Assembly (NCBI GenBank): GCA_937921525.1
Contig: CAKZUM010000139.1
Span: 1 to 7,370, forward strand
From: an uncultured Saprospiraceae bacterium
Lineage (GTDB): Bacteria > Bacteroidota > Bacteroidia > Chitinophagales > Saprospiraceae
Reading direction: 5' to 3'
Length of the DNA: 7,370 nucleotides
Notes under the pieces: model-generated
What the model saw: the letters and a program-made list of their open reading frames with translations, nothing else
Database searches by the model: none
What the model was told of the DNA's origin: nothing
Position numbers and translations under genes: made by a program
Shown here: piece by piece, positions 6,544 through 7,370 of the stretch
Numbering within the stretch: position 1 is the first letter of the stretch
Layout: each line of letters opens with the position of its first letter

Positions 6544-7370
6544 ATGAACGCATATAAAAATATAGCCCTAGTGTTTTTCTTTATAGCATCGACTATAGGA
6601 GGCACCATCTATGCACAGGGAAATTTGGAAACTGGAGAAGTAGAAGTCATCAAGGATTTCGATGCTAGATTAAAAGATACAGAAAAGGTAATCATTAAAC
6701 CGAGCTTACCTAATGCAAACAGGCAAGCAAGCACGCAATCCTATAATATCCCTCCTCGTACCATGCAGGTAGATTATGCGCCACCTAAAATTCGACCGAT
6801 AGCCATGAGAGGCGACAAGTTACCTCCTGCATATAATGGGTATTTAAAATTGGGTGGTGGTGTACCTACTACGACTTATGGAGAGTTAGCGTACAGTCGA
6901 TTCTTTAATAAACAATTGGATTTAGGCTTGAATCTAAAGCACCACCAAGCTAATTTCAAAAACCTAGAACACCAACGGTTTATGGAAAATAGCGGGATAC
7001 TCAAAGGCACATATTATACCGACCAAGGATATGCCTTGGGTGGAAACTTAGGATATTCGACAGATCAAGTTCATTATTATGGATACGATCACGAGTTGGT
7101 TTCTTTTAGTAGAGAAGCAGTCAAGCAAACCTTTAACACCCTAGATTTAGGGGTTAATTTTTTCAATGGAGAACGAACTCAAGGAGATATTAATTACCGA
7201 GCTAGTGCTAATGTTTATAATACGAAAGACAACTATGCAGCCAAAGAAAATCATTTAGATGCAGGGTTTGGGGCGACTAAATGGTTTGGTGAAAAGCATT
7301 CTTTAGATGTAGATTTAAAAACAGACTTGACTACGTATAAAGATTCTGTCAAACAAAAATTAAATAACTT
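6544..7370 (+). CDS. Secreted barrel-like outer-membrane protein, N-terminal part (3' end outside window)
   Basis: The frame from the ATG at 6544 is open for 275 codons to the window end. It begins with a clear signal peptide, MNAYKNIALVFFFIASTIGG up to Y23, with likely cleavage A24|Q25. After a short acidic/linker stretch (EVEVIKDFDARLKDTEKVII) and a Pro-rich segment (IPPRTMQVDYAPPKIRPIAM) comes YNGYLKLGGGVPTTTYGELA. From about residue 98 the sequence alternates polar and aromatic residues with Gly/Tyr/Phe-rich strands (for example LDLGLNLKHH, YALGGNLGYS, FGATKWFGEKHSLDVDLKTD), typical of an outer-membrane beta-barrel. No TonB plug domain or carboxypeptidase-like N-domain is seen in this part, though such proteins are often labelled TonB-dependent receptors. 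It lies downstream of, and co-oriented with, the TPR gene, and an A-rich leader without Shine-Dalgarno precedes the ATG. Confidence 0.85.
   Translation, partial: MNAYKNIALVFFFIASTIGGTIYAQGNLETGEVEVIKDFDARLKDTEKVIIKPSLPNANRQASTQSYNIPPRTMQVDYAPPKIRPIAMRGDKLPPAYNGYLKLGGGVPTTTYGELAYSRFFNKQLDLGLNLKHHQANFKNLEHQRFMENSGILKGTYYTDQGYALGGNLGYSTDQVHYYGYDHELVSFSREAVKQTFNTLDLGVNFFNGERTQGDINYRASANVYNTKDNYAAKENHLDAGFGATKWFGEKHSLDVDLKTDLTTYKDSVKQKLNN

Noticed and set aside
6396..6608. Minus-strand open frame of 70 codons with a hydrophobic run
   Set aside because: The hydrophobic run is the complement of the A/T-rich leader and barrel signal peptide; the rest crosses the REP-like palindrome.

Overview
The window looks like AT-rich chromosomal DNA of a Bacteroidota bacterium. 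A Saprospiria-type lineage is my best guess from the feel of the proteins, but nothing here proves the family. The signs are: start codons without Shine-Dalgarno motifs, preceded by A/T-rich leaders; Bacteroidota-style secreted proteins whose signal peptides end ...A|Q; a TPR protein paired with an outer-membrane barrel; a carbohydrate-type sulfatase; and intergenic regions full of small palindromes and short degenerate tandem repeats.

Layout. (1) 2-604 (+) is the C-terminal 200 residues of a type I sulfatase whose start lies before the window. (2) 605-859 is a convergent gap holding a hexamer repeat and a palindromic 'CCTATGT' element (copy 1). (3) 860-2536 (-) is a complete ABC-F ATPase, confidently EttA. 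(4) 2537-3161 is a 625-bp divergent gap. It holds a second 'CCTATGT' palindrome (copy 2) whose right arm is interrupted by a 154-bp palindromic MITE-like insertion with a 6-bp target duplication, then a 9-bp tandem repeat and the leader of the next gene. (5) 3162-6278 (+) is a complete 1038-residue secreted protein made almost wholly of TPR repeats. (6) 6279-6543 holds a GTCAGA-type heptamer repeat and a REP-like cloverleaf-shaped palindrome. (7) 6544 to the window end (+) is the first 275 codons of a secreted barrel-like outer-membrane protein, cut by the window edge.

How the parts relate. The sulfatase (polysaccharide desulfation) and EttA (translation control by cellular energy state) are unrelated neighbours. 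The TPR protein and barrel protein probably work together at the periplasm/outer membrane, the TPR solenoid as periplasmic scaffold for the barrel; their joint function is not evident from sequence. The clearest unexplained structure is intergenic: at least six small repeats in three gaps, one inserted inside another, with the pre-insertion state fully reconstructible. I found no CRISPR array, tRNA, rRNA, transposase or defence gene.
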